Below, one piece after another: positions 1 to 8,753 of a stretch of DNA of 64,000 nucleotides (the stretch's first letter is position 1; every line of letters begins with the position of its first letter). The notes beneath the pieces were generated by a model. The model was not told the DNA's origin. It did no database searches and saw only the letters and a list, made by a program, of their open reading frames with translations. Source of the stretch: Streptomyces sp. NBC_01549 (GTDB lineage: Bacteria > Actinomycetota > Actinomycetes > Streptomycetales > Streptomycetaceae); contig NZ_JAPEPW010000001.1 in NCBI RefSeq assembly GCF_026339955.1, positions 3,498,501 to 3,562,500 on the forward strand, in the 5' to 3' direction. The translations under genes and the position numbers were made by a program.

Positions 1-1
1 G

Positions 2-91
2 GAGGCGCCGCCGGGTGAGGTGCTGCTGGCGCGGGTCAGGGAGGTCAACCAGGACGGGAAGTCGCACCGAGGGGTGCTGGGGCACGGCTGA
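2..91 (+). CDS. C-terminal end of an unidentified protein (truncated by window start)
   Basis: Only the last 29 codons are present, ending in TGA. The visible tail ends in RVREVNQDGKSHRGVLGHG. The frame is open to the window edge and uses G/C-ending codons, so it is probably the 3' end of a real gene. Too little is visible to name a family. Confidence 0.5.
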   Translation, partial: EAPPGEVLLARVREVNQDGKSHRGVLGHG

Positions 92-155
92 GAAGCGGCT
101 GAGACCTGGAAACGGCCCTCCGTGACCGCCCGGCACCCGGCGCGCGAGATCGCGC

Positions 156-175
156 CAAAATTGCTGACAATTTTG
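156..175. promoter_or_regulatory. Perfect 8-bp inverted repeat, candidate operator
   Basis: CAAAATTG and CAATTTTG are perfectly complementary arms with a 4-nt spacer (CTGA). It is an AT-rich island in a GC-rich 304-bp gap (92-395) upstream of the tannase gene. The shape suits a dimeric repressor site, but no regulator gene is adjacent. I see no other gene in this gap. Confidence 0.4.
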
Positions 176-395
176 TGGGCGATTGGCTCGGTTTGCAGGT
201 GGGCCGGGCAGGACGCCGGTGGTCGCGCCTGGTCAGGGCGGTGGCCGGTTCCCGGTGCTGTCACTGAAGACGCAAAGGAGGTCTTAAGAAACGGCTGTTG
301 CACTTGGGGCCGTGCCCGCCTCCAACTGTGCGGGGGAAAAGGGTCGTTGTGCGAAGTCGTTTGAATGAACGAGCCGCGAAGACAGGAGACGTGAA

Positions 396-1901
396 GTGAA
401 GCGTAGGGCAGTAGTCATGGGGCTCACCGCGGCCGCCGCGGTGCCGGCGGTCGGGTTCGCCTCCAGCGCGCGGGCGGCGAGCCGCACCTCCTCGACGTCG
501 TCCTCGGCGTCCAAGGACTCCTCCCTGGTCTTCGACCCGGATGCCTACACGGAGCTGACCATCAGCGTCACGGACACCGCGGGCACCGCCCACGCGGTGG
601 TTTACCACTTCTACAAAGTGGCCTCCTACGTGGCCAATCCAGTGAACGCCACCTACCAGACCCTGAACGTCAGCGTCCCCGTGAAGATCGACGGCACGGC
701 CGTCGACGCCTCGGGCGCCCCCATCCTCTTCGCCAACCAGGTCGGCGGTTACATGCCGTCGTCCGTCGCGAACGCCACCGGAATCGGCGGAGCCATGGGC
801 CCCGCTGGCACGCTCAGCCGCCAGCAACTGGCGCTCGCCGCCGGGTACGTCGTCGTGGAGCCGGGCGCGCGCGGGCGGTCGCTGGTCGACTCCAGCGGTA
901 CGTACTACGGCACCGCCCCCGCCGCCATCGTCGACCTCAAGGCCGCGGTCCGGTATGTGAAGTTCAACAAGGGGCGCATCCCGGGCGACGTGAACCGGAT
1001 CGTCTCCACGGGGGTCAGTGCCGGCGGCGCCCTGTCCTCGCTGCTCGGCGCGTCCGGCGACAGCCCGCTCTACGACTCGTACCTGAGGGAGCTGGGCGCG
1101 GCCGACGCGAGCGATGCCATCTTCGCCACCGGCGCCTGGTGCCCGATCACCGACCTCGAACACGCCGACATGGCGTACGAGTGGAACTGGGGCGCCAACG
1201 CGCTGAGCAGCGGTTCGCTGGTCGACCAGACCGTCTCCAAGGAGCTGACCAGCGCGTACGGCGACTATCTCGCCTCCCTCAGACTGACGGCGAAGGACTT
1301 CGGCACCCTCACGGCGCGCAACCTCGACGAGTACCTGGTCAGGACCCACCTGGAGCCGTCGGCCGCCAAGTACCTCACGGCGCTGTCGGACACGGACCGC
1401 GCGACCTACCTGGCCGCGAACCCGTTCATCACGTGGTCCGGCGGCAGGGCGGCCTTCTCCTGGGCCGACTTCCTCACCCACGTGGGTGCCCGCAAGAAGG
1501 ACACCCCGGCGTTCGACGCCTTCGACCTGTCCGCCGGTGAGAACAACGAGTTCGGTACGGGGGCCACCGCGAACCGGCACTTCACGCTTTACAGCCTGCG
1601 CCACGAGCAGGGCGACAGCGCGCGCCTCGACAGCGACATCCCCGAGAAGCTCAACCTGATGAACCCGATGTACCACCTCGTGGACAAGGTCAACGGGAAC
1701 CGTTCGAAGCACTGGTGGATCCGCCTCGGCACCAAGGACAGCGACACCACGCTCACAGTCGCGAGCAACCTCGGCGCCCGTCTGAAGAGCCTGGGCGACG
1801 ACGTCAACACCTCGTACTACTGGGACGCCGGTCACGGCGCGGACCAGGACCCGGGCGACTTCATCAAGTGGATCGCCACGGTGTCGGGCTACAAAGGCTA
1901 G
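396..1901 (+). CDS. Secreted subtype-B tannase (alpha/beta hydrolase)
   Basis: Tannases of this class hydrolyse galloyl ester bonds in tannins and gallate esters. The 501-aa product opens with KRRAVVMG and an Ala-rich hydrophobic stretch ending near ASSARA, which looks like a Tat-type export signal. The nucleophile elbow is GVSAGG (Ser208). The acid is probably Asp448 in GTKDSD and the base His480 in DAGHGADQD. The block CPITDLEHADMAYEW is characteristic of bacterial subtype-B tannases. The GTG start at 396 follows an ACAGGAGA ribosome site. A strong terminator lies 33 bp downstream, so the gene looks monocistronic. Substrate is inferred from family only; a feruloyl or other aromatic esterase is the main alternative. 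Confidence 0.85.
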   Translation: MKRRAVVMGLTAAAAVPAVGFASSARAASRTSSTSSSASKDSSLVFDPDAYTELTISVTDTAGTAHAVVYHFYKVASYVANPVNATYQTLNVSVPVKIDGTAVDASGAPILFANQVGGYMPSSVANATGIGGAMGPAGTLSRQQLALAAGYVVVEPGARGRSLVDSSGTYYGTAPAAIVDLKAAVRYVKFNKGRIPGDVNRIVSTGVSAGGALSSLLGASGDSPLYDSYLRELGAADASDAIFATGAWCPITDLEHADMAYEWNWGANALSSGSLVDQTVSKELTSAYGDYLASLRLTAKDFGTLTARNLDEYLVRTHLEPSAAKYLTALSDTDRATYLAANPFITWSGGRAAFSWADFLTHVGARKKDTPAFDAFDLSAGENNEFGTGATANRHFTLYSLRHEQGDSARLDSDIPEKLNLMNPMYHLVDKVNGNRSKHWWIRLGTKDSDTTLTVASNLGARLKSLGDDVNTSYYWDAGHGADQDPGDFIKWIATVSGYKG

Positions 1902-1933
1902 AGCGCCGAGCGCCTGGCACCCACAGGAGCACA

Positions 1934-1969
1934 ACGGCAAGGGGACCCGGGCGGCGGGCCCCTTGCCGT
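1934..1969 (+). terminator. Terminator hairpin after the tannase gene
   Basis: ACGGCAAGGGG (1934-1944) pairs perfectly with CCCCTTGCCGT (1959-1969), and GC-rich pairing continues inside the loop. There is no clear U-tract, as is usual in Streptomyces. It separates the tannase gene from the CapA-like gene at 2009. Confidence 0.75.
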
Positions 1970-2008
1970 CCGGGAGCAATACCCACCGGACCGGCCTAAC
2001 CTGGAGAA

Positions 2009-3114
2009 ATGGGCGGTGACCTCGTCACGCTGTTTCTGGCCGGCGATGTGATGCTCGGCCGCGGAGTCGACCAGATCCTTCCGCACCCCGGCGATCCGAG
2101 GCTGCGCGAGTCGTACATCAAGGACGCCCGCGCCTATGTGGAGCTGGCCGAGGCGGCGAACGGTGTGATTCCCCGGCCGGTCGACTTCTCCTGGCCCTGG
2201 GGCGACGCGCTGGACGTGCTCGCCGCGGCGGCACCCGACGCCCGGATCCTCAACCTGGAGACGGCCGTCACGCGGAACGACGAGGCCGCGCCCGGCAAAG
2301 AGGTCCACTACCGGATGCACCCGGCCAACCTGCCCGGTCTGGCCGCCGCCCGTCCGCACGTCTGCGCCCTGGCCAACAACCATGTGCTGGACTACGGCCG
2401 CCGCGGGCTGGCGGAGACCCTCGACGCCCTGGCCGACGCGGGCCTTCGCTCGACAGGAGCGGGGCGGGACGCCGACGCGGCCAGGCGTCCCGCGATCGTC
2501 CCCGTCGCGGGCGGCCGGCGTGTCCTGGTCTTCTCCATGGGGACGGCCTCCAGCGGCATCCCCCGCGGCTGGGCCGCCACCGCAGAGCGCAGCGGGGTCG
2601 ACTTCGTCGCCGAGCCGTCGGAGGCCGCGGCGGCCGGGCGACATCGTGGTCGTCTCGGTCCACTGGGGCTCCAACTGGGGCTACCTCGTCCCACGTGACC
2701 AGGTCCGCTTTCGGCCATGCGCTCATCGACGCCGGCGCGGACGTCGTGCACGGGCACTCCTCGCACCATCCGCGGCCGCTGGAGTCGTACCGGGGAAAGC
2801 TCATCACCCACGGCTGCGGTGACCTGATCAACGACTACGAGGGCATCGGCGGCTACGAGGAGTACCGGGACGATCTCCGGTTGCTGTACTTCGTCACCGT
2901 GGACCCGGACAACGGCAGGTTCCACGACGTGCGCATCGTCCCGATGCGGTCCCGGCGGATGCGGCTGGAGCGCGCGGCGGCCGAGGAATCGCGGTGGGTG
3001 GGGGATGTTCTGGGCCGGATCAGCCGGGCCTACGGCTCACACGTCGAACGCAGCCCGGACGGCACCCTCACCGTCCGGCCGGCGCTGGGAGCCGCGAGTG
3101 GCGGCGCTCCATAA
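2009..3114 (+). pseudogene. CapA-family (poly-gamma-glutamate synthesis-like) metallophosphatase-fold protein, frameshifted twice
   Basis: CapA-like proteins have a calcineurin-like fold. The first frame reads LFLAGDVMLGRGVDQ, LNLETAVT and ALANNHVLDYG, all typical family blocks. It loses homology near 2635, just before the conserved GDIVVVSVHWGSNWGY block, which continues in the next frame. A second shift near 2710 moves FGHALIDAGADVVHGHSSH and GDLINDYEG into the third frame. Both shifts go the same way, so the reading frame is never restored. About ten residues also seem missing before the first junction, compared with what I recall of homologues. Either the gene is broken or the assembly has two errors. 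The gene ends 77 bp before the next start. Confidence 0.75.
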
Positions 3115-3190
3115 TGGACTTGTCCGCCCGGCAGTGCGGACCGGACTTCATTCGGGCCCCGAGGACCTCACCTCACCCCGGGAGGCGACC

Positions 3191-4549
3191 ATGTACTTCG
3201 CTGATCGAACCGACGCGGGCCGACGGCTCACCGCCCGGCTGCAGCACCTCAAGGGCCAGGACCTCGTGGTCGTGGGACTTCCCCGCGGCGGCGTCCCGGT
3301 CGCCGCGCAGGTCGCCGAGGCCCTCGGCGCTCCGCTCGACGTCTGCCTCGTACGCAAGCTGGGGGTGCCCTTCCAGCCGGAGCTGGCCATGGGCGCCATC
3401 GGCGAGGAAGGCGTCCGCGTCATCAACGAGGAGGTGGTGCGTGCGACGGGTGTGACGGACCGTGATCTGGCGAGGGTGGAGGAACACGAGCGCGGTGTCC
3501 TGGAGCAGCGGGCCCGCCGCTACCGGGGCGAGCAGCGGCCGGCCCGGTACGAAGGGCGGACGGTCCTGGTGGTGGACGACGGTCTGGCGACCGGCTCCAC
3601 GGCACTGGCGGCCTGCCGGATCGCGCGGGCCCGCGGCGCGTCGCGGATCGTGCTGGCGGTTCCTGTGGCGCCGCACGACTGGTCGGCCCGCATCGGAGGC
3701 GCGGCGGACGAAGGCGTCTGTCTGTACACCCCCCGGCTGTTCCACGCGATCGGTCAGTTCTACACGGACTTCGAGCAGACGAGCGACGAGGAGGTCATCG
3801 CCTGCCTGGAGCACAACCGTGCGGCGCACGCCACGTCCGACGCGCCACCGGCTGCGGGCGGCGCCTCTCCGGGGCGCGCTTCTCCGCCTTACGACAGGGC
3901 GGTCCGGATACCGGCCACGGGCGCCGCGCTCGACGGGCGGCTGACGCTGCCCCGCGGCGCCCCCGGGGTCGTCCTCTTCGCCCACGGCAGCGGCAGCAGC
4001 AGGAAGAGCCCACGCAACCGCTTTGTCGCCACCGGGCTGAACCGCGCCGGTCTCGGCACCCTTCTGTTCGATCTGCTCACCGAGGCCGAGGCGGTGAACC
4101 GGGACAACGTGTTCGACACGGCGCTGCTCGCCCGCCGCCTGACCCAGGCGACCGAATGGCTGCGTGAGCAGCCCGGCACCCAGGGCATGGAGTTCGGTTA
4201 CTTCGGTGCCAGCACGGGCGCCGCCGCCGCGCTGTGGGCGGCGGCGGAGCCCACGGCGGACGTCGCGGCAGTCGTCTCCCGCGGGGGCAGGCCGGACCTG
4301 GCCGGCCCCAGGCTGCCGGAGGTGAAGGCTCCGACGCTGCTCATCGTGGGGGGCCGTGACCACGTGGTCCTGGACCTCAACCGGCAGGCCGCGGCGCGCC
4401 TGAGCTGTGAGCATCAGCTGGCCGTCGTCCCCGGTGCCACCCATCTCTTCGAGGAACCCGGCACCCTGGAATCGGCGACCGAGCTGGCCACGGACTGGTT
4501 CAGCAGGCATCTCGCCTCCGCCGTCCCGAGCGCGGGAGCCCGCAGGTGA
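3191..4549 (+). CDS. Phosphoribosyltransferase / alpha-beta hydrolase fusion protein
   Basis: The 452-aa protein has two domains. Residues 1 to about 215 form a type-I phosphoribosyltransferase domain with the PRPP loop VLVVDDGLATGSTALAA and an upstream VVGLPRGGVPVA block. Residues 235 to 450 form a dienelactone-hydrolase-like domain with nucleophile elbow GASTG, acid region LLIVGGRDHVV and a His in GATHLFEE. Similar fusions are common in actinobacteria, but their substrate is not known to me. The ATG at 3191 follows GGGAGGCGACC; an in-frame upstream ATG at 3005 would add an implausible 62-residue segment overlapping the CapA-like gene. Confidence 0.85.
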   Translation: MYFADRTDAGRRLTARLQHLKGQDLVVVGLPRGGVPVAAQVAEALGAPLDVCLVRKLGVPFQPELAMGAIGEEGVRVINEEVVRATGVTDRDLARVEEHERGVLEQRARRYRGEQRPARYEGRTVLVVDDGLATGSTALAACRIARARGASRIVLAVPVAPHDWSARIGGAADEGVCLYTPRLFHAIGQFYTDFEQTSDEEVIACLEHNRAAHATSDAPPAAGGASPGRASPPYDRAVRIPATGAALDGRLTLPRGAPGVVLFAHGSGSSRKSPRNRFVATGLNRAGLGTLLFDLLTEAEAVNRDNVFDTALLARRLTQATEWLREQPGTQGMEFGYFGASTGAAAALWAAAEPTADVAAVVSRGGRPDLAGPRLPEVKAPTLLIVGGRDHVVLDLNRQAAARLSCEHQLAVVPGATHLFEEPGTLESATELATDWFSRHLASAVPSAGARR

Positions 4550-4607
4550 CCTGGGCGCTTGTGGTCAACGCAATGATCAAGGTCAATGGTCAACGGACCT
4601 GGAACGG

Positions 4608-5195
4608 CTACAGATTGCCCATCGGCTCGATGTCCACCTTCACCGGTGTGCCCCAGATGCGCAGCACCTCGTAGTCCGTGAACTCGTGGACCAGGCGGTA
4701 GGCCATGCCGGGGCGGGGGGTGCGGCGCTCCGCGGCGAGATACCGCTCCGCCTCGACGCGGTCGCGGCGCGGGGTGCCGCACAACTGCCACGCCTGGCCG
4801 GTCCACACCTCGGGCAGCCAGCGCTGCTGGGGCTGGGGGCGGTCGGCCCGCACGCCGTACCGGGACATCGAGCGCTCGGGGGCCTCGTCCGCGCCGCTGG
4901 GGCGGCCCTGCGGGAAGGCGTCGTTCACCTTGGTGCGGCGGGCGGTGCGCCGGCGCGTCTCGCAGAGCAGACAGAGGTCGACGGCGCCCTCGTCCACCGG
5001 GCCGCTCGGATGCTCGGCGCAGCGGGTCGTGGGCACCGCCGTCGTCACCGTCTCCTCCAGCAGGTCCAGCGCCCGCTTCAGATCGGCCTTCACCTCGTGC
5101 AGCTTCGCGTCGGGCGTGTCGGCGTTCAGCGCGTCGCCGTGCTCGCCGAGCACGCGCAGGGCGCGGCCGAGGGCGGTCAGCTGTGCGTGGTTCAC
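4608..5195 (-). CDS. Conserved hypothetical protein coupled to murP
   Basis: The 195-aa product starts MNHAQLTALGRALRVLGEHG from a GTG. That codon overlaps the stop of the upstream PTS gene (GTGA, 5192-5195), so translation is likely coupled. The N-terminal third is helical. Next come Cys-containing segments (RCAEHPSGP, LCLLCETRRRT) that could bind a metal. The C-terminal part is rich in Trp and Tyr (EVWTGQAWQLCGTPRRDRVE). I do not recognise a named domain. As last gene of a probable murQ-murP operon it could serve MurNAc uptake or recycling, but that is inference from position. Confidence 0.7.
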   Translation of the reverse strand: MNHAQLTALGRALRVLGEHGDALNADTPDAKLHEVKADLKRALDLLEETVTTAVPTTRCAEHPSGPVDEGAVDLCLLCETRRRTARRTKVNDAFPQGRPSGADEAPERSMSRYGVRADRPQPQQRWLPEVWTGQAWQLCGTPRRDRVEAERYLAAERRTPRPGMAYRLVHEFTDYEVLRIWGTPVKVDIEPMGNL

Positions 5196-6709
5196 GGTGG
5201 TGGATTCCCTCCCGGGTTGGTGTCCTTCCCCTCCTTCGAAGAATCGCACACGCCACTGACAGTCCCCCCGCCGCCGAGGGCCCCCGCACCCGCGACCGTC
5301 CTCCCGAGGCCGAAGAAGTACGTCGCCGCGAACCCCACCACATACCCCGTGAGCAGTCCGCCCGCGTAGACCGCCGCCGTCAGGGCCAGGCCGCCGGTGC
5401 CCTTGAGCAGGGGGAACAGCGCCCAGCCCGAGGGCCCGATCGCAGTGGAGCCGATCTTGTCGCCGAGCATCGAGAAGAAGCCGACGAAGGCGCCGCCCGC
5501 CGCCCCGCCCGCGCAGGCGGTGACGAAGGGGCGGCCGAGGGGGAGCGAGACGCCGTAGATGAGGGGTTCGCCGACGCCCAGGAGGCCCGCCGGGAGCGCC
5601 GACCTGATCGTCGTACGGAGGGACAGGTCGTGGTGGAGGCGGACGTAGACCGCGAGTGCCGCGCCGACCTGGCCCGCGCCCGCCATCGCCAGGACGGGGA
5701 GCAGGACCGTGTAGCCCTGCTGCTGGATGAGGGTGGTGTGGAGGGGGATCAGGGCCTGGTGCAGGCCCAGCATCACCAGGGGGAGGAACAGGCCGCCCAG
5801 GACGAGGCCCGCGAAGACGCCCGTGTGGTCGAGGAGCCAGTTCGCCCCCGCCCCGACGGCCGTCGACAGCTCGCCCGCCGCGTACATCAGGGCGTAGAGC
5901 GTCACCAGGCCGGTGACGAGGACGGTGACGGTGGGGGTGACGAGGACGTCGAGGGCTTCGGGGACCCGGCGGCGGCACCACTTCTCCACGTACGTTCCCA
6001 GGAGCGCGGCGGCCAGTGCGCCGAGCACCCCTCCCTGGCCCGGTGCCAGCGTCATGCCGAAGGCCGTCACCTTCGCGACCCCCGCGTACACGATGATCGC
6101 CGCCACCGCGCCGCCCAGGATCGGGGTGCCGCCGAACTCCTTCGCCGTGTGGTGGCCGACGAAGACCGCGATCAGGGCCATGAAGCCGGAGGCGATCGCG
6201 GCGAGGGCGGGGGTGAGGGAGGGGAGCCACCCCAGATTGATCAAAAGGCCGTTGAGGCCCGCGATGACTCCGCAGCCGATCAGGGCGGGGATCAGGGGGA
6301 CGAAGATGTTCGCGATCCGGCGCAGGAGGAGCTTGAGCGGGGTCGCGTTGCGTTGTCGACGCGCGGCTTTCCACTCGGCGCCACGGGCGGCCAGCGCGTC
6401 AGCCGTGCTGGTGGTCGGCGCCCCGGCTGTACCGGGGGTCGGCGCCCCGGCCGTGCCGGTGACGAGGGCCTCGAACTCGGGGGTCACTCGTGCGACCGTG
6501 CCCGGCCCCAGCACGATCTGGTAGCTGTCGTCGTCCGCGACCACGCCGAGTACGGCGGGCAGGGACCTGAGAGCGTCCTCGTGTACGAGCGTCCGGTCCC
6601 GTAGGCCCAGGCGCAGGCGGGTCATGCAGTGGGCGACGGAGGTGACGTTCGCGGCGCCGCCGACCAGGGGGAGGATCGCGGCGGCCGTGGAGTCGTTCGT
6701 TGTGCGCAC
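5192..6709 (-). CDS. murP: PTS EIIBC component, probable N-acetylmuramic acid permease
   Basis: The 505-aa membrane protein has an N-terminal EIIB domain with the phosphocysteine in VAHCMTRLRL (Cys28). A linker rich in Ala, Pro and Thr (about 90-115) leads to an EIIC domain of roughly ten membrane helices, with GVGEPLIYGV near the substrate site. There is no EIIA domain, so an EIIA-Glc type partner encoded elsewhere is needed, as in E. coli MurP. Specificity is inferred from the adjacent murQ 16 bp upstream and an RpiR/MurR-type regulator; a sucrose-family EIIBC would look similar. The start is GTG with a poor ribosome site. The 3' end overlaps the next gene by 4 nt. Confidence 0.85.
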   Translation of the reverse strand: MRTTNDSTAAAILPLVGGAANVTSVAHCMTRLRLGLRDRTLVHEDALRSLPAVLGVVADDDSYQIVLGPGTVARVTPEFEALVTGTAGAPTPGTAGAPTTSTADALAARGAEWKAARRQRNATPLKLLLRRIANIFVPLIPALIGCGVIAGLNGLLINLGWLPSLTPALAAIASGFMALIAVFVGHHTAKEFGGTPILGGAVAAIIVYAGVAKVTAFGMTLAPGQGGVLGALAAALLGTYVEKWCRRRVPEALDVLVTPTVTVLVTGLVTLYALMYAAGELSTAVGAGANWLLDHTGVFAGLVLGGLFLPLVMLGLHQALIPLHTTLIQQQGYTVLLPVLAMAGAGQVGAALAVYVRLHHDLSLRTTIRSALPAGLLGVGEPLIYGVSLPLGRPFVTACAGGAAGGAFVGFFSMLGDKIGSTAIGPSGWALFPLLKGTGGLALTAAVYAGGLLTGYVVGFAATYFFGLGRTVAGAGALGGGGTVSGVCDSSKEGKDTNPGGNPPP

Positions 6710-6725
6710 TCCATGAGGGTGCTGG

Positions 6726-7676
6726 TCAGCCCGTCGATGCGGCGAGCGCCGCGCGCAGATGGCCGTCGCTCTCCTCCAGAAGGCGGGCCGCCGTGGGGCC
6801 GTCCACGCCGCCGAGGATGGTGAGGATGGCGTTCTTCACCTCGCCGTCGGTGGCCGCGAGGGCCTGTTCGATCTCCTCGTCCGAGGCGCCGGTCGCGAGG
6901 GCGACGATACGGCGGGAGCGGGCCCGCAGCTTCTCGTTCGAGGCGCGGACGTCGACCATCAGGTTCCCGTACGTCTTGCCGAGACGGATCATCGTGATCG
7001 TCGAGAGCATGTTCAGGACGAGTTTCTGCGCCGTGCCCGCCTTGAGGCGGGTGGAGCCGGTCAGCAGTTCGGGCCCGACGACGATCTCGATGCCGTGCTC
7101 GGCCGCGGCGGCCAGCGCGCTGTGCGCGTTGCAGGACAGGCCGATCGTCAACGCGCCGCGCGCGCGGGCGTGTTCGACCGCGCCGACGGCGTACGGGGTG
7201 CGGCCGGAGGCGGAGACACCGACCACCGTGTCGTCGGGGGTCAGGGAGAGCTCCTTCAGATCGGCCGCGGCCAGCTCCCTGGAGTCCTCGGCGCCCTCTA
7301 CCGAGGTGACCATGGCGCTCGGGCCGCCCGCGATCAGGCCCACGACCTCGGTCGGGTCGGTGTTGAAGGTGGGCGGGCACTCGGAGGCGTCCAGCACGCC
7401 GAGGCGGCCCGCGGTGCCCGCGCCCGCGTAGATCAGCCGGCCGCCGCGGGACATGCGCTCGGCGACGGCGTCGATCGCGGCGGCGATACGGGGCAGCTGG
7501 GTCGCGACGGCCGTCGGCACGGTCGCGTCCTCGGCGTTCATGATCTTCGCGATCTCCAGCGTCGACAGCCGGTCGATCTCGGACAGCTCGGGACGGAACG
7601 CCTCGGTGGTCAACGTCTCCAACTCGGCCCGCAGGGAGTGGTGGTTGGAGGAGGCGTCGGCGGTGGAAAAGGTCAT
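6726..7676 (-). CDS. murQ: N-acetylmuramic acid 6-phosphate etherase
   Basis: MurQ cleaves the lactyl ether of MurNAc-6-phosphate to GlcNAc-6-phosphate and D-lactate in cytoplasmic peptidoglycan recycling. The 316-aa length fits the family. Hallmarks are GAGTAGRLGVLDASECPPTF with the first catalytic Glu, VEGAEDSRE with the second, GVSASGRTPY of the SIS fold, GSTRLKAGTAQKLVLNML and LMVDVRASNEKL. The stop lies 16 bp before murP, which indicates one operon. The 153-bp gap upstream, to the RpiR gene, carries a dispersed repeat. Confidence 0.95.
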   Translation of the reverse strand: MTFSTADASSNHHSLRAELETLTTEAFRPELSEIDRLSTLEIAKIMNAEDATVPTAVATQLPRIAAAIDAVAERMSRGGRLIYAGAGTAGRLGVLDASECPPTFNTDPTEVVGLIAGGPSAMVTSVEGAEDSRELAAADLKELSLTPDDTVVGVSASGRTPYAVGAVEHARARGALTIGLSCNAHSALAAAAEHGIEIVVGPELLTGSTRLKAGTAQKLVLNMLSTITMIRLGKTYGNLMVDVRASNEKLRARSRRIVALATGASDEEIEQALAATDGEVKNAILTILGGVDGPTAARLLEESDGHLRAALAASTG

Positions 7677-7704
7677 GACGAACGGCTCTTTTCAACACGG
7701 GGCG

Positions 7705-7790
7705 GTAAAGCGCCCCTTTAGGGGCGCGGGGCTGCGAACATATGCGGCTCCGCCGCGTGGGCGCGACCAGCCACAACGGGCCCGCAGCGT
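7705..7790. repeat. Streptomyces dispersed intergenic repeat, copy A
   Basis: The stretch contains CGCCCCTTTAGGGGCGCGGG, then CATATGCGGCTCCGCCGCG and GGGCGCGACCAGCC. The same blocks recur at 32965-33115 and, in inverted orientation with more divergence, at 21640-21765 and 62996-63240. It can fold into short GC hairpins (GCGCCCCTTTAGGGGCGC). It sits between the RpiR gene and murQ. Confidence 0.75.
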
Positions 7791-7829
7791 GACGACGGCA
7801 TCCAGTTTTTCCAGGCTCCCAGCGGAGCG

Positions 7830-8753
7830 TTACCGCATACGGCCCCGAGGACTGTGGCGGTGCGCCAGCGCCTCGTACGACGCGGACAGCGCCGGCGCCG
7901 CCGTCTCGTACGTCCGCTGGGCGACCCCCACGAACAGGCAGTCCACCACCAGCAGCTGGCTGGTGCGCGATGACATCGCCGCGGGACGCAACTCGCTCTC
8001 GCGGGCCGTGGACGTGGTGAGGATGTGGTCGGCGTACTGCGTGACCGGCCCGTCCGGGCGGCCGGTTATCGCCACCGTCGTCGCCCCGTGTTCGAACGCG
8101 ACCCGCAGCGGCTCGATGATGTCGCCCGTCGAGCCGGAGTGGGTGATCGCGATCGCCACGTCCTTGGCCCGCAGCTGTACCGCGTTGGTGACGGCGAGGT
8201 GCGGATCGCTGTGCGGGTGGGCTATGAGCCCGATGCGCAGCAGCTTCTGGGCCAGGTCCTGGGCGACGAGCCCGGAGGCGCCGACGCCGTAGATGTCGAT
8301 CCGGCGGGCGGCGGCGAGCGCGGTGACGGCCGCGCCGAGCTGGACCGTGTCGAGCCCCGCCGCGGTGTCGGCGAGGGTCTGCTGTTCGTCGTAGGCGAGT
8401 TTCGCGACGACGTCCGCGATGGGGTCGTCGACCGCGATGTCCGCGGTGACGGCGGGGGCGCGGCCCGACTGCTGCTGGGCGGCGAGGCCCGCGAGCGCGA
8501 GGCGTAGGTCGCGGTAGCCGGGGTAGCCCAGCAGGCGGGCGGTGCGCACGACCGTGGCCTCGCTGGTGCCGGTGAGTTCGGCGAGGCCGGTGACCGTGAG
8601 GGCCGCGCAGCCGGCCGGGTCGCCGGCGACGGCCTCGGCGACCCGTTGCATGGAGCGGGTCATCGACGGGGCGAGCGTCCGCACCTTGGCCGCGAGGGCC
8701 GCCGGGGCGGGCGGAGCCTCACCGGCGAAAATTTCCTTCACGTTTTGGGTCAC
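7830..8753 (-). CDS. RpiR/MurR-family transcriptional regulator
   Basis: The 307-aa protein has an N-terminal RpiR helix-turn-helix (LAELTGTSEATVVRTARLLG) and a C-terminal SIS sugar-isomerase fold (IDIYGVGASGLVAQDLAQKL, ITHSGSTGDII) that binds phosphosugars. It lies directly upstream of murQ-murP on the same strand, which points to MurNAc-6-phosphate or GlcNAc-6-phosphate sensing. I chose the GTG at 8753 (product VTQNVKEIFAGEAPPAP) because coding-like sequence and homologue-like residues begin there. A longer frame runs to 8819 but would overlap the divergent gene. It probably represses its own promoter and the mur genes. Confidence 0.88.
   Translation of the reverse strand: MTQNVKEIFAGEAPPAPAALAAKVRTLAPSMTRSMQRVAEAVAGDPAGCAALTVTGLAELTGTSEATVVRTARLLGYPGYRDLRLALAGLAAQQQSGRAPAVTADIAVDDPIADVVAKLAYDEQQTLADTAAGLDTVQLGAAVTALAAARRIDIYGVGASGLVAQDLAQKLLRIGLIAHPHSDPHLAVTNAVQLRAKDVAIAITHSGSTGDIIEPLRVAFEHGATTVAITGRPDGPVTQYADHILTTSTARESELRPAAMSSRTSQLLVVDCLFVGVAQRTYETAAPALSASYEALAHRHSPRGRMR

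Noticed and set aside
261..1979. A 572-codon minus-strand frame over the tannase gene
   Set aside because: It is antisense to a gene with clear catalytic motifs and a signal peptide, and has an implausible amino-acid composition.
3005..3190. Upstream extension of the phosphoribosyltransferase fusion gene
   Set aside because: It overlaps the CapA-like frame and lacks homology. The ATG at 3191 has a good ribosome site.
4563..4596. Three GGTCAA direct repeats after the hydrolase fusion gene
   Set aside because: Short and imperfectly spaced, with no neighbouring promoter; could be chance.
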